Source: Phoronis australis (taxonomy: Eukaryota > Phoronida > Phoronidae). Taken from it: a stretch of 43,677 bases of DNA. Positions 10,894 to 21,018 of this stretch are shown one piece after another. The notes under the pieces are model-generated. The model was not told the origin of the DNA and made no database searches. It saw only the letters and a list, made by a program, of their open reading frames with translations. Within the stretch, counting starts at the first letter, position 1, and each line of letters starts with the position of its first letter. Position numbers and translations under genes: made by a program. Location: assembly GCA_002633005.1 (NCBI GenBank), contig NMRA01000771.1, positions 113,427 through 157,103 of the forward strand. The letters run 5' to 3'.

Positions 10894-12759
10894 TTAGTAA
10901 CTAAGTCCGTAGCTGTGGTCAGTAGCACTAGTCGATGCCATGTTTTCCGTACTGTACACAGATTTGTCAAACATATTCGTGTTGGCCATCCTCTCCCTTA
11001 GGTAGTACCTGGCCTTTTTGTATTGTTGGCTCGACTTTCGTGTGGCATGATAAAGCTTTCTGCAGTCCACATTTCTCAACTTTCTTTTCATGGCACTGTT
11101 TTCAGGCACGGATAGTCCTGATGCCTCGGCCAGCTTCACCGTGGATTTCCCTTGTCCCAGGGTTCTGGAATGTATGGCTGAATGGCACAGACCCGTGAAA
11201 TTCCGTGTGTATCGCGAAGTTTTTGGTGCGTATGCATAAACTGCTGCATTTAAACTTTCGCAAATGTTCGTGTTGAATAGATACTTCATATCTGCTAGCT
11301 GTTCCTGGTTGAAGTAGGAGTTGATTTTTGCTTGAATTGTTTTCAAGTCTTTTTCACTGAGTTCTAGATGCCGGTCATAAGGCAAGTGGCTTGTTGTATA
11401 GTTGCTATGATGTGCAATGCACACAGATGATAGCTCGCGACATTGCTGGTGCTGTCCTGAAAAACAGCTAGTAACATTGTTCACTGCAGCAGCTCCAATT
11501 TTTAAAAATTCATCTTTTCCGATTTTTCTGTTTTTTAGGTTGATGAGCTCTTTTTGTACCCTAGATCGCACTGCAGATGAAAGTTTCCTCTTATAACCGG
11601 TCTTGTTATGTGTCCTGGGCAAACTTTTCAAGTCCGCTTCGTTTACACTCTTTCCCATTCGCCTCAACCTGTGAATGAAGCATTTGTAGTGTTTGGGTTT
11701 TTTTGTTTTTGCACTGTAGAAATCACGGATGGCCTTTGCCTCTTGACTACTGGCATCAGTCGTAATGCTCCTGATATTCAGGTCCACACCACTGTTTTCC
11801 ACTGATCTGAGGCTGGCTTGTAACAGTGTGCGTTCACTTGATGCAATTGATTTTTCAGCTGGGTAGTTTTTGCTGCAGTCTTCATGCTTGCACCCGGGAA
11901 TCCTGCAGTGTTTGTTCGCCGTGGCAAGGGCCAGTGGAAGTTTTCGGGTTGTTGTGTGCTCCACAAGTCCCCCGAAGCTCTGTTTAGCTTTCTCGCAGCC
12001 AGCCTGTGGCCTACTGGAGTAGGAAACGTCAAACTGAACGTCTGCAACACCCTCCCCGCCAGCCAGAGTGGTGACTTTCTTAACGTAGCGCTGGTTCTCA
12101 ATCATTTGTTCTTCGTTCAATTGAGTTACTGTTTGGCTCATGGCATTCATTTTATTCTGCAGGCTGCGATTGGATGGTGGCACAATATTCAAGCATGTCA
12201 GAATGTTGATTACATCCTCGATTCCCACTTTTGACTTTAGCACAGGCAGTACAGCCTGGCTGTTCAAGGCTCCTGCTGGTGGCCCAGTCGTCTGCTGCTT
12301 GACCTCGTCGGACAATGGCACAGTGGGCGATTTATATTTGCAAACTCTGCAATGCAATGATGCACAGACACATAGTCCCAGTCTTTTTTCAACAGTTAGT
12401 TCTAGTTTTCCAAATTTGCATGCAACCTGATGCACATGTCCCACCAGGCCTGTTAAGCGACGCACGTTAATGATGATATTCTCATCCAGTCCCTTGCTGT
12501 CACGAATTTTTCTTTCTTTTTCAGTACTTGGCCTAAACCTGTAAGCTGTCACAGCAGCATCACAGTCAGTTAGGTGGGTGACATCCTCAGCTTCGAAATG
12601 TGTGAGACGCACAGCCTTGCAACCGTCTATTGCTGCCTCGGACTGCCTTGGTATGCTGGAGCTGCAGTGGTCCATGTTGGAGGGTCTATGTCCTTTTTTA
12701 AATTGGCTTTTTCTTCTCCCTCTGCTCCTAGTCAAACTGCGTGTCTTTTCAGGATACAT
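10894..12759 (-). CDS. Mutator-like transposase domain protein, intact copy A
   Basis: This 621-aa intronless ORF resembles the animal Mutator-like transposase family (Pfam PF20700 type), which acts by DDE-type cut-and-paste. Visible landmarks: a basic N-terminus (1-27), a Cys cluster LCVCASLHCRVC (129-140), the conserved NSQAVLPVLKS block (166-176), a first candidate catalytic Asp at 244 (FDVSYSS, where relatives have DGSW), a CX4CXHX2C cluster (285-295), a second Asp at 335 (TTDASS), a Cys/His segment at 360-363, paired Cys at 440 and 447, and a candidate Glu at 501 (NICESLNA, matching the usual NT..E..N). The Met at 12759 gives the longest frame; a Met 28 codons later is an alternative. 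The other copies in the array lie in the same orientation but are broken. The catalytic assignment is inferred from family alignment by eye. Confidence 0.8.
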   Translation of the reverse strand: MYPEKTRSLTRSRGRRKSQFKKGHRPSNMDHCSSSIPRQSEAAIDGCKAVRLTHFEAEDVTHLTDCDAAVTAYRFRPSTEKERKIRDSKGLDENIIINVRRLTGLVGHVHQVACKFGKLELTVEKRLGLCVCASLHCRVCKYKSPTVPLSDEVKQQTTGPPAGALNSQAVLPVLKSKVGIEDVINILTCLNIVPPSNRSLQNKMNAMSQTVTQLNEEQMIENQRYVKKVTTLAGGEGVADVQFDVSYSSRPQAGCEKAKQSFGGLVEHTTTRKLPLALATANKHCRIPGCKHEDCSKNYPAEKSIASSERTLLQASLRSVENSGVDLNIRSITTDASSQEAKAIRDFYSAKTKKPKHYKCFIHRLRRMGKSVNEADLKSLPRTHNKTGYKRKLSSAVRSRVQKELINLKNRKIGKDEFLKIGAAAVNNVTSCFSGQHQQCRELSSVCIAHHSNYTTSHLPYDRHLELSEKDLKTIQAKINSYFNQEQLADMKYLFNTNICESLNAAVYAYAPKTSRYTRNFTGLCHSAIHSRTLGQGKSTVKLAEASGLSVPENSAMKRKLRNVDCRKLYHATRKSSQQYKKARYYLRERMANTNMFDKSVYSTENMASTSATDHSYGLSY

Positions 12760-13200
12760 TGTGTGTGCTCACCACTCAACAGTTATGTTGTGAATGAAAC
12801 TTGGCTGCCAAATTTCTTGTTCTCATGACTTTTGTGGTTATGCAAATCGACTCTAATAAATATGTCCCCTATACACAATGGGCCTTGGTGAGAACATGTT
12901 CCACTTGTGGGGTCAGGAAATTAACTTAAATTAAACTTTTATTGTTATTTTCATATGCTAATTTATCAATTTTCCCCAATTCCCTCAATCAAAAGTCAGT
13001 TTAGTGCAAAACAGAGCAAGAAAGTGCATTTGGTGTCTTTGACTGTTAACTGGCCCTAATTCAAAAATCCCAGTTTTTGGGTGGGCACATGCAATTGGCT
13101 TGAAAAATCAAAACCGGTCATCGCTTCAAGTTTTTACTTTGCAAAATAGGTCAGCAGGTGGAACTATTCTGAAAAAAATTTGGAAAAATGTGATTTTATT
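12760..13200 (-). promoter_or_regulatory. 5' flank of unit A (promoter side of transposase)
   Basis: About 440 bp of AT-rich DNA lie upstream of the transposase start and recur beside copies C, F and G. On the minus strand this would carry the promoter. It contains an octamer-like ATGCAAAT near 12841. It ends in a T/A-rich run where the next unit begins. No experimental promoter evidence can be read from the sequence. Confidence 0.4.
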
Positions 13201-13567
13201 TAAAAAAATGGCAAAATTTCAAGTTTGAAATATTTCAAAGTTTTGGCACTAATTCTTCTCTCTGTCACAAATCAAAGTGAGAACAATAGTTTTTGTTGAA
13301 TATTTTTTCATTTTTTTGTAAAAATTTAAGAAAGAATTGTGTGTGACTGTGTACTTGGACCAGCTGGTGGCACACGAGCCCGGCAGCTGGGTGTAGATGT
13401 GGTGCTTGCGATTAACTTTAGACACTCATTAATGCATTTCAAATGACAATTTAATGTCCATCAGCAACAATGTGCTTCAGTGCAATTAAAAACAACTACA
13501 AAACATGCTTTTACAGGTACAACAACCCTCTCTCTGCCATGGCCAGTGCTTTCTTCCAAGCTTTTAA

Positions 13568-13697
13568 GTATCAGTCCACGGATCCACCGACCACTGTACA
13601 GCCAACAAGCGGCAAGGTGGGGGGTCAGCCATTCAGATCCATGTTTAGNCGGGAATCCTAAACCCCCCCTTACTGAAAACGTAGATCCACCCCTGAG
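13568..13697. mobile_element. Small insert in copy B, hAT-MITE-like end
   Basis: Between the shared 3' flank and the transposase C-terminus, about 120 bp of unit sequence are replaced by unrelated DNA. On the minus strand its right end opens CAGGGGTGGATC, similar to hAT-type termini. An 'n' at 13649 sits inside, so the insert may be incomplete. The C-terminal residues of copy B after the Ser-Ala-Thr of the shared tail are replaced by insert-encoded sequence. Confidence 0.45.
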
Positions 13698-14919
13698 TAG
13701 CACTAGTAGATGCCATGTTTTCCGTACTGTACACAGATTTGTCAAACATATTCGTGTTGGCCATCATCTCCCTTAGGTAGTACCTGGCCTTTTTGTATTG
13801 TTGGCTCGACTTTGGTGTGGCATGATAAAGCTTTCTGCAGTCCACATTTCTCAACTTTTTTTTCATGGCACTGTTTTCAGGCATGGATAGTCCTGATGCC
13901 TCGGCCAGTTTCACCGTGGATTTCCCTTGTCCCAGGGCTCTGGAATGTATGGCTGAATGGCACAGCCCCATGAAATTCCATGTGTATCGCGAAGTTTTTG
14001 CTGCGTATGCATAAACTGCTGCATTTAAACTTTCGCAAATGTTCGTGTTGAATAGATATTTCATATCTGCTAGCTGTTCCTGGTTGAAGTAGGAGTTGAT
14101 TTTTGTTTGAATTGTTTTCAAGTCTTTTTCAATGAGTTCTCGATGCCGGTCATAAGGCAAATGGCTTGTTGTATAGTTGCTATGATGTGCAATGCACACA
14201 GATGATAGCTCGCGACATTGCTGGTGCTGTCCTGAAAAACAGCTAGTAACATTGTTCACTGTAGCAGCTCCCAATTTATCAAAATTTATCTTTTCCGATT
14301 TTTCTGTTTTTTAGGTTGATGAGCTCTTTTTGTACCCTAGATCGCACAGCAGATGAANACATTGTTCACTGCAGCAGCTCCAATTTTTAAAAATTCATCT
14401 TTTCCGATTTTTCTGTTTTTTAGGTTGATGAGCTCTCAGGCTTTTTGTACCCTAGATCGCACAGCAGATGAAAGTTTCCTCTTATAACCGGTCTTGTTAT
14501 GTGTCCTGGGCAAACTTTTCAAGTCCGCTTTGTTTACACTCTTTCCCATTCGCCTCAGTCTGAGAATGAAGCATTTGTAGTGTTTGGGTTTTTTTGTTTT
14601 TGCACTGCAGAAATCACGGATGGCCTTCGCCTCTTGACTACTGGCATCAGTCGTAATGCTCCTGATATTCAGGTCCACACCACTGTTTTCCACTGATCTG
14701 AGCGGCCGGCTTGTAACAGTTTGCGTTCACTTGATGCAATTGATTTTTCAGCTGGGTAGTTTTTACAGCAGTCTTCATGCTTGCACCCGGGAATCCTGCA
14801 GTGTTTGTTCGCCGTGGCAAGGGCCAGTGAAAGTTTTCGGGTCGTGTGCTCCACAAGTCCCCCGAAGCTCTGTTTAGCTTTCTCGCAGCCACCCTGTGGC
14901 CTACTGGAGTAGGAAACGT
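13698..14919 (-). pseudogene. Mutator-like transposase, copy B, truncated
   Basis: Homologous to copy A from about residue 611 back to about residue 244, ending at an 'n' (14920) within the first catalytic-Asp block. The longest intact piece is 14274-13698, containing the NICESLNA motif. Breaks include a frameshift near 14275, an overlap-type duplication around the 'n' at 14358, extra bases near 14437, and a one-base loss plus a three-base gain near 14700-14850. It retains the TTDASS motif and the CX4CXH cluster. The N-terminal 240 residues are absent, replaced after the join by retroelement sequence. Confidence 0.75.
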
Positions 14920-14974
14920 NAAGATTACTGTTGTAAGTAGTCCAGATTTAGTTCAGGAAAATGTTCCTGAACCT

Positions 14975-16697
14975 ATGGAAACAATAGAAACTACTGGCTC
15001 TGCCACATCCGTGGTTGACCAGTCTGTAGCTCCTCCTAGTGGTGACCGAGACTCGCCACCTGTATCTAGTCGTCCTAGTAAGGCATCTGCATCCTCACCT
15101 TCTCCCTCCAAACATAAACCCAAGCCGGGAGATCTGATTTGTCCGCTCTGTAGTTTTTCAGCTGGAGAGGGCCTCTTACAGTCACACGCTTTGACAAATC
15201 ATCTACCGGCAGTTTTTGATGTCGACTCGGTGTGTCATCTCTCATCTAATGAGTTGCAGCATGCCCGTTTCGAAGCACTGAAGTCTCTGTTCTGGCAGAT
15301 TGAAGGGCGGACCATGAACAACTACGAAGATCTTCTTGACCTCGCGGGTTTAGCCGTCCGCCGCGTGGCCAAACTGCCCCGTGTAACTCTGGAAGACGAG
15401 TTACACCTAATGATCTCGTGCCGGGTACTTGGGTGGCCGATGCCAGTTACTCCTTTGTCAATTTCTGGCAGACTGCTTAACCCTGGCCTGTGCATGCACT
15501 GGTTTGTGGTGCTACATCTGATGGCGTGCGTGCCAGAGCCGAACCGTTCGGTGTGGGCCCTGTCTTTCGACTGTGGTTCAAAACAGTCCTTACCTCCGCC
15601 ATTTGTAAGTCAATCGACCGCGTCTTCTGCTGTAAAAACTTATGCAAGTGCCGCTCGAGCACCAGTGAAGGCTCCTGTACTTCCGTCAGCTACAGTACCT
15701 CAAGCATTAGAGTCCGCTATAGACTCCCATTTCCATATTGATCGTTTAACAGCAGCCTATCGTTCAAAAGGCAATATTTGTAATAACCATTTCCTGTCCA
15801 TACCGGACCTTACTGATGCGACCCTTCACCGTTCGTCGTCGCATCCTATTAAACTAGTGGGTGGCATCATTGTTTTTTGCGATCCAGCGGAATACCATCG
15901 TCGCTCTATTAACGATTATGTAAGAGCTCTTCCTCAAGGGTTCAAGGCGGTGGTAGGTGTGCACCCAAAACAAGTCAGCAACTTCTCGGAGGCTGCCAGA
16001 ACAACACTCTTTCAGCTTCTCTGGGAAACTTCCGTCACTGGTCTTGGCGAAATAGGATTTGAACAGTCCTTGGGTAACGAACGTGAACAGGCTCGGTTCA
16101 TTGAAGATCTGCTCCGGGACTTCGCAAATCTTACTCGTCGCCATGGANTCCGTCGCTGGTCTTGGCGAAATAGGATTTGAACAGTCCCTGGGTAACGAAC
16201 GTGAACAGGCTCGGTTCATTGAAGGTCTGCTCCGGGACTTCGCAAATCTTACTCGTCGCCATGGAAGTGTGAAGGACAAGACTTTGGTTTTCCATATCCG
16301 TTCGGCCTCCCCTGGTTCCCATTATGACTGGGGCTTCCGAACCGTGTTCAACATCATTGCAGATATTCTTCCGTCGACCCAAAGGATCCACCTTCACACT
16401 TTTACGGGGGATACCAATGCTGTTGTGAATTTTTGCCGACAGTTCCCGAACTGCTATTTCGGGTTCTCTGGCAACTGCAATACCTTCACAAGATGGCAAG
16501 TTGATGCTTTGCGGAAGGTACCTGAAGATCGTCTCCTTTTAGAGACCGACGCTCCTCACTTGTCATTAAAGGAACGCCCAAATTATCCTCAGTTCGTTGG
16601 AGAGGTGGCTGAGGTGGTGGCCAAACATCGCGGCACGACTGTTGCACAAGTCCTTCGACAGACCGCCAGGAACGCCCGCCGATTGTATAAGCTGTAG
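14975..16697 (+). CDS. Retroelement ORF3: C2H2-like finger plus TatD-family nuclease
   Basis: From the first in-frame ATG (14975) to TAG (16695-16697), about 534 residues once the 117-bp repeat around the 'n' at 16148 (16031-16147 and 16149-16265) is counted once. The removal keeps frame. Order: a Ser/Pro-rich linker; CPLC...H-X4-H finger at about 15138-15203; a conserved ~120-residue domain I do not recognise (about 15220-15575, WQIEGRTMNNYEDL to WALSFDCG); a second linker; then a TatD-type TIM-barrel hydrolase. Its motifs are SHFHID (15725-15742), VGVHP, GLGEIGFE, FHIR, HTFTG and ETDAP, which match the HxH, Glu, His, His and Asp metal ligands of TatD DNases. Members are Mg-dependent 3'-5' exonucleases or endonucleases. 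Activity here is inferred. It may be retroelement-borne rather than a host gene because the same ORF follows integrase in Gypsy-2. Confidence 0.8.
16031..16265 (+). repeat. Assembly overlap inside ORF3
   Basis: Two 117-bp near-identical copies flank the 'n' at 16148. They encode the same TatD segment twice (GLGEIGFEQSLGNEREQARF), which would break the fold. This is best read as unmerged contig ends or alleles. Confidence 0.85.
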
Positions 16698-17086
16698 GCT
16701 TGTCGACGGTGTTTCCAGCGTTATTTTGTTTTGTGTAGTAGCATAGCGTTATAGTTAAATTTTAATAGTTCACTTGAAGTAGCAAAAAGCTACCAGTTAT
16801 TACCTTTAACATTCCTTTTAAAAATTTGTTTTTTTTCAGTCACTTCAAAACAAAAAATAAAAGAGACTGATCCAGGGATACTCGTTCGCGGGTAGGTCTG
16901 TTCAGTTTCACCAAACTATGCTACCTTATTGTTATCTGTTGTGTTACGTTGATTATCTGTTTCTTTGTTAATTAAGTTGACAATTAGGGTACTCAACGCT
17001 CAGTTTTTTTTATTATTATTAGCTCATTTTGTTTTTTTTCGTTGTTTTGACTTTTTGCCAAAAATTGGCATTTTTCCTCACATGTT
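16698..17086 (+). other. 3' UTR of ORF3 retroelement fragment
   Basis: T-rich non-coding DNA. A purine run, AAAAAATAAAAGAGA (about 16851-16866), could be a polypurine tract, but no LTR start follows. The last bases contain an ACATGTTCCATGAGAACATG palindrome-like junction with the following transposase unit. Confidence 0.4.
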
Positions 17087-18061
17087 CCATGAGAACATGT
17101 TCCACTTGTGGGGTCAGGAAATTAACTTAAATTAAACTTTTATTGTTATTTTCATATGCTAATTTATCAATTTCCCCCAATTCCCTCAATCAAAAGTCAG
17201 TTTAGTGCAAAACAGAGCAAGAAAGTGCATTTGGTGTCTTTGCCTGTTAAATGGCCCTAATTCAAAAATCCAAGTTTTTGGGTGGGCACATGCAATTGGC
17301 TTGAAAAATCAAAACCGGTCATCGCTTCAAGTTTTAACTTTGCAAAATAGGTCAGCAGGTGGAGAGGAACTATTCTGAAAAAAATTTGGAAAATGTGATT
17401 TTATTTAAAAAAAAATGGCAAAATTTCAAGTTTGAAATATTTCAAAGTTTTGGCACTAATTCTTCTCTCTGTCACAAATCAAAGTGAGAACAATAGTTTT
17501 TGTTGAATATTTTTTCATTTTTTTGTAAAAATTTAAGAAAGAATTGTATGTGACTGTGTACTTGGACCAGCTGGTGGCACAGGAGCCCGGCAGCTGGGTG
17601 TAGATGTGGTGCTTGCGATTAACTNGGTGGGCACATGCAATTGGCTTGAAAAATCAAAACCGGTCATCGCTTCAAGTTTTTACTTTGCAAAATAGGTCAG
17701 CCGGTGGAGAGGAACTATTCTGAAAAAAATTTGGAAAATGTGATTTTATTTAAAAAAAATGGCAAAATTTCAAGTTTGAAATATTTCAAAGTTTTGGCAC
17801 TAATTCTTCTCTCTGTCACAAATCAAAGTGAGAACAATAGTTTTTGTTGAATATTTTTTCATTTTTTTGTAAAAATTTAAGAAAGAATTGTGTGTGACTG
17901 TGTACTTGGACCAGCTGGTGGCACAGGAGCCCGGCAGCTGGGTGTAGATGTGGTGCTTGCGATTAAATTTAGACACTCATTAATGCATTTCAAATGACAA
18001 TTTAATGTTCATCAGCAACAATGTGCTACAGTGCAATTAAAAACAACTACAAAACATGCTT
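17087..18061 (-). repeat. Unit junction: 5' flank of one unit running into the 3' flank of unit C, with duplicated contig ends
   Basis: 17087-17410 matches the 5' flank seen at 12890-13200. From about 17415 the next unit's 3' flank begins. Around the 'n' at 17625 the stretch from GGTGGGCACATGCAATTGG is repeated (about 17280-17624 and 17626-17970), consistent with an unmerged overlap. No gene lies here. Confidence 0.7.
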
Positions 18062-19187
18062 TTACAGGTACAACAACCCTCTCTCTGCCATGGCCAGTGC
18101 ATTCTTCCAAGCTTTTAAGTTCCATTTTTCCATTTGTCGTTTGGTTTTTGCTTTGGCTAAAAAACAGTTAGTAACTAAGTCCGTAGCTGTGGTCAGTAGC
18201 ACTAGTAGATGCCGTGTTTTCCATACTGTACACAGATTTGTCAAACATATTCGTGTTGGCCATCCTCTCCCTTAGGTAGTACCTGGCCTTTTTGTATTGT
18301 TGACTCGACTTTCGTGTGGCATGATAAAGCCTTCTGCAGTCCACATTTCTCAACTTTCTTTTCATGGCACTGTTTTCAGGCGCGGATAGTCCTGATGCCT
18401 CGGCCAGCTTCACCGTGGATTTCCCTCGTCACAGGGTTCTGGAATGTATGGCTGAATGGCACAGACCCGTGAAATTCCATGTGTATCGCGAAGTTTTTGG
18501 TGCGTATGCTTAAACTGTTGCATTTAAACTTTCGCAAATGTTCGTGTTGAATAGATACTTCATATCTGCTAGCTGTTCCTGGTTGAAGTAGGAGTTGATT
18601 TTTGTTTGAATTGTTTTCAAGTCTTTTTCACTGAGTTCTAGATGCCGGTCATAACGCAAGTGGCTTGTTGTATAGTTGCTATGATGTGCAATGCACACAG
18701 ATGATAGCTCGCGACATTGCTGGTGCTGTCCTGAAAAACAGCTAGTAACATTGTTCACTGCTGCAGCTCCAATTTTTAAAAATTCATCTTTTCCGATTTT
18801 TCTGTTTTTTAGGTTGATGAGCTCTTTTTGTACCCTAGATCGCACTGCAGATGAAAGTTTCTTCTTATAACCGGTCTTGTTATGTGTCCTGGGCAAACTT
18901 TTCAAGTCCGCTTCGTTTACACTCCTTCCCATTCGCCTCAACCTGTGAATGAAGCATTTGTAGTGTTTGGGTTTTTTGTTTTTTGCACTGTAGAAATCAC
19001 GGATGGCCTTTGCCTCTTGACTACTGGCATCAGTCGTAATGCTTCTGATATTCAGGTCCACACCACTGTTTTCCACTGATCTGAGGCTGGCTTGTAACAG
19101 TGTGCGTTCACTTGATGCAATTGATTTTTCAGCTGGGTAGTTTTTGCTGCAGTCTTCATGCTTGCACCTGGGAATCCTGCAGTGTTA
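18062..19187 (-). pseudogene. Mutator-like transposase, copy C, truncated with stops
   Basis: Matches copy A from the C-terminus back to about residue 287. Two nonsense changes are visible: a TAA in the VYAYA segment just below 18510, and a TGA in the TLGQGKS segment near 18430. The NICESLNA Glu and TTDASS Asp motifs survive in the 18510-19076 frame. The gene ends abruptly at about 19187, in the middle of the CRIPGC cluster codons, where unrelated Penelope-like DNA begins without an 'n'. The N-terminal ~285 residues are missing. Confidence 0.75.
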
Positions 19188-19819
19188 CGGATGATTTGCA
19201 GGTTAACTGTGTTCATTATGTATTTTAAATGTGAGGTCTTTTGTTTTGCTTAGCGTTANGAGGAAATAGGTTTTTCATTTGAGGGGAAATATGCAGTGTA
19301 GAAAGATGTTTTTTGAAGACGTGGCTAATTCCGTTAAAACATGGATTGAACATAGTTATGAAAGGTATTCTATTAGTAGTATTGCCTTTAGTTTTAGTTC
19401 TTAAAGATTCATTTCGAGTAATTGAGCGGACTTTGTCAAACTGTTTGTGTATAAGATGCAAGGGGAAATGACGTTGAATTAGATACTATCTAATTCAACT
19501 AGATACTATCTAATTCAACGTCATTTCCCCTTGCATCTTATACACAAACAGTTTGACAAAGTCCGCTCAATTACTCGAAATGAATCTTTAAGAACTAAAA
19601 CTAAGGCAATACTACTAATATAGAACACCTTTCATAACTATGTTCAATCCATGTTTTAACGGAATTAGCCACGTCTTCAAAAAACATCTTTCTACACTGC
19701 ATATTTCCCCTCAAATGAAAAACCTATTTCCTCATCCCCGTATAATTTCTTGGAGAAAATGTAAAAATCTAAAAAATTATTTAGTTAAAGCTAATATCGA
19801 CAATATACACCAAACTGAN
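19188..19819. mobile_element. Penelope-like element fragment as a large inverted repeat
   Basis: Two arms of about 225 bp, 19260-19485 and 19507-19731, are near-perfect reverse complements around a 21-bp loop. Both arms encode the same peptide (minus strand in the left arm, plus strand in the right), including ITMFNPCFNGISHVFKKHL and the MKNLFPHP / ISWRKCKN phrases. These resemble the linker between reverse transcriptase and the GIY-YIG endonuclease in Penelope-like elements. 'n' characters at 19259 and 19819 bound the right and left contigs. The palindrome may be genuine (Penelope copies are often inverted) or a chimeric read. Confidence 0.6.
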
Positions 19820-20461
19820 TGTTGGCTTTAGTTGTGCATCGGCAAGGAAGTGGTGTTTTTGGGATGAGAAGTGCCAATTTTGCATTTCTTTACCCCTATT
19901 TTTCTTGGTCTAACTTGGTTTTCAGTGGGAGCGAAAGGGTTAAAAGTACAAGAGAGAATAAAGTTTCTGCGCTCATCTGTAGGGCTTTTTATGTGAAATA
20001 ACTGTAAACATGTCATTCTTTGCATCCTGTTTTTGACAGAGTAAAGAAAAGTTGACAAACCAAATGATGTGTGTTTTGCTGTGCAAAACCCAGTGAGAAC
20101 TGTTCTGTACCTCCTTAAAAGAAATGGCAAAATTTCAACTTTGAAATATTTCAAAGTTTTGGCACTAATTGTTCTCTCTGACACAAATCAAAGTCAGGAC
20201 AATAGTTTTTGTTGACTATTTTTTCATTTTTTTGTAAAAATTGAAGAAAGAATTGTGTGTGACTGTGTACTTGGACCAGCTGGTGGCACAGGAGCCCGGC
20301 AGCTGGGTGTGGATGTGGTGCTTGCGATTAACTTCAGACAATCATTAATGCATTTCAAATGACAATTTAATATTCATCAGCAACAGTGTGCTACAGTGCA
20401 ATTATATGCAACTACAAAATATGATTTTACTGGTACAACAACCCTCTCTCTCTGCCATGGC
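19820..20461 (-). repeat. Diverged 3' flank of unit D
   Basis: Matches 10183-10815 with noticeably more substitutions than other copies (for example AGTTGTGCATCGGCAAGG against AGTCGTGCATCGGCAGGG). It stops at the CCATGGCC phrase near the transposase end, where unrelated sequence starts. Confidence 0.7.
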
Positions 20462-21017
20462 CGCAATCGGGCAAATCACAATCAAGGTCCATATTCGGTG
20501 GTCACTTTTGGTGAAAGATGAAGGATGTCATATAACTGTAAAAGCTGGGTTATTTTAAAGTACCATCATTCCAGGTTTGCAATCTAAAATATTTTTGCAT
20601 AAGAACCACCGAATAAAATTTTATGGCTTAATGCATCCCAATTGCATAAAAGCTAGGGTACATACACTACAGCTTGTGGTCACAGCCCACTTCTATCATG
20701 CAAAAATTTATAAGGTAGCTGTTAATTTAGTAAGTTCTTGATCAAATTGAAGACGTATCACATACTAACAGGGCTCGACGCTGTTAAAATAGCCAGGTCG
20801 CATTTTGCGACTTAGCCAGAATCCCAGGTCGCAGTTCCAAAATCCAGCTCGCATTCATAAATGCCAGGTCGCAAAATTTTCGCGCCATTTTTACGTGCCA
20901 AAGTTGATTTTTAGATCATCGAGAAAATGTTTAGATTTCAGATGACAAATTTCAGATCCCAAAACTGACTTCGTTCATGAAGGTACGGCGTTAGCCTATT
21001 AATCTTCACGACCGCTA
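20462..21017. other. Insert of unknown origin in unit D
   Basis: Non-homologous to any other unit. It contains a degenerate internal motif, CAGGTCGCA/CCAGCTCGCA, repeated about four times (20790-20880). It is bounded on the right by an 'n' (21018), so the insertion boundary there is not real evidence of integration. No coding frame is recognised. Confidence 0.4.
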
Positions 21018-21018
21018 N

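Larger units (their letters stand above)
14921..17086 (+). mobile_element. 3' part of a Gypsy-2-type retroelement (second copy) with ORF3 and 3' UTR
   Basis: From the 'n' at 14920, the first 760 bp closely match 39431-40197 of Gypsy-2, with scattered substitutions and one 6-bp indel, so this is a separate copy or allele. It continues past the point where the other copy stops and provides the missing end of ORF3. After the stop at 16697, about 390 bp of T-rich sequence follow, then unit C begins at about 17087 without an 'n'. No sequence like the Gypsy-2 LTR is present there, so the 3' LTR is missing or the end was truncated. Confidence 0.75.

Noticed and set aside
10747-11001. Plus-strand open frames across the transposase array
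   Set aside because: They recur only because the array recurs, are opposite to the transposase frame and show no domain; they are shadows of the minus-strand gene.
9852-13195. Terminal inverted repeats of the Mutator-like element (CTGAATAGTT / AACTATTCTG)
   Set aside because: Only ~9 of 10 bases match and neither site is at a proven boundary, so this was not called as a TIR.
13461-13745. Possible extra C-terminal exon of copy B
   Set aside because: The frame runs through an insertion and an 'n'; it does not match other copies.
16031-16265. Internal repeat within the TatD domain
   Set aside because: It flanks an 'n' and would duplicate a core beta/alpha unit; counting it once gives a normal TatD domain.
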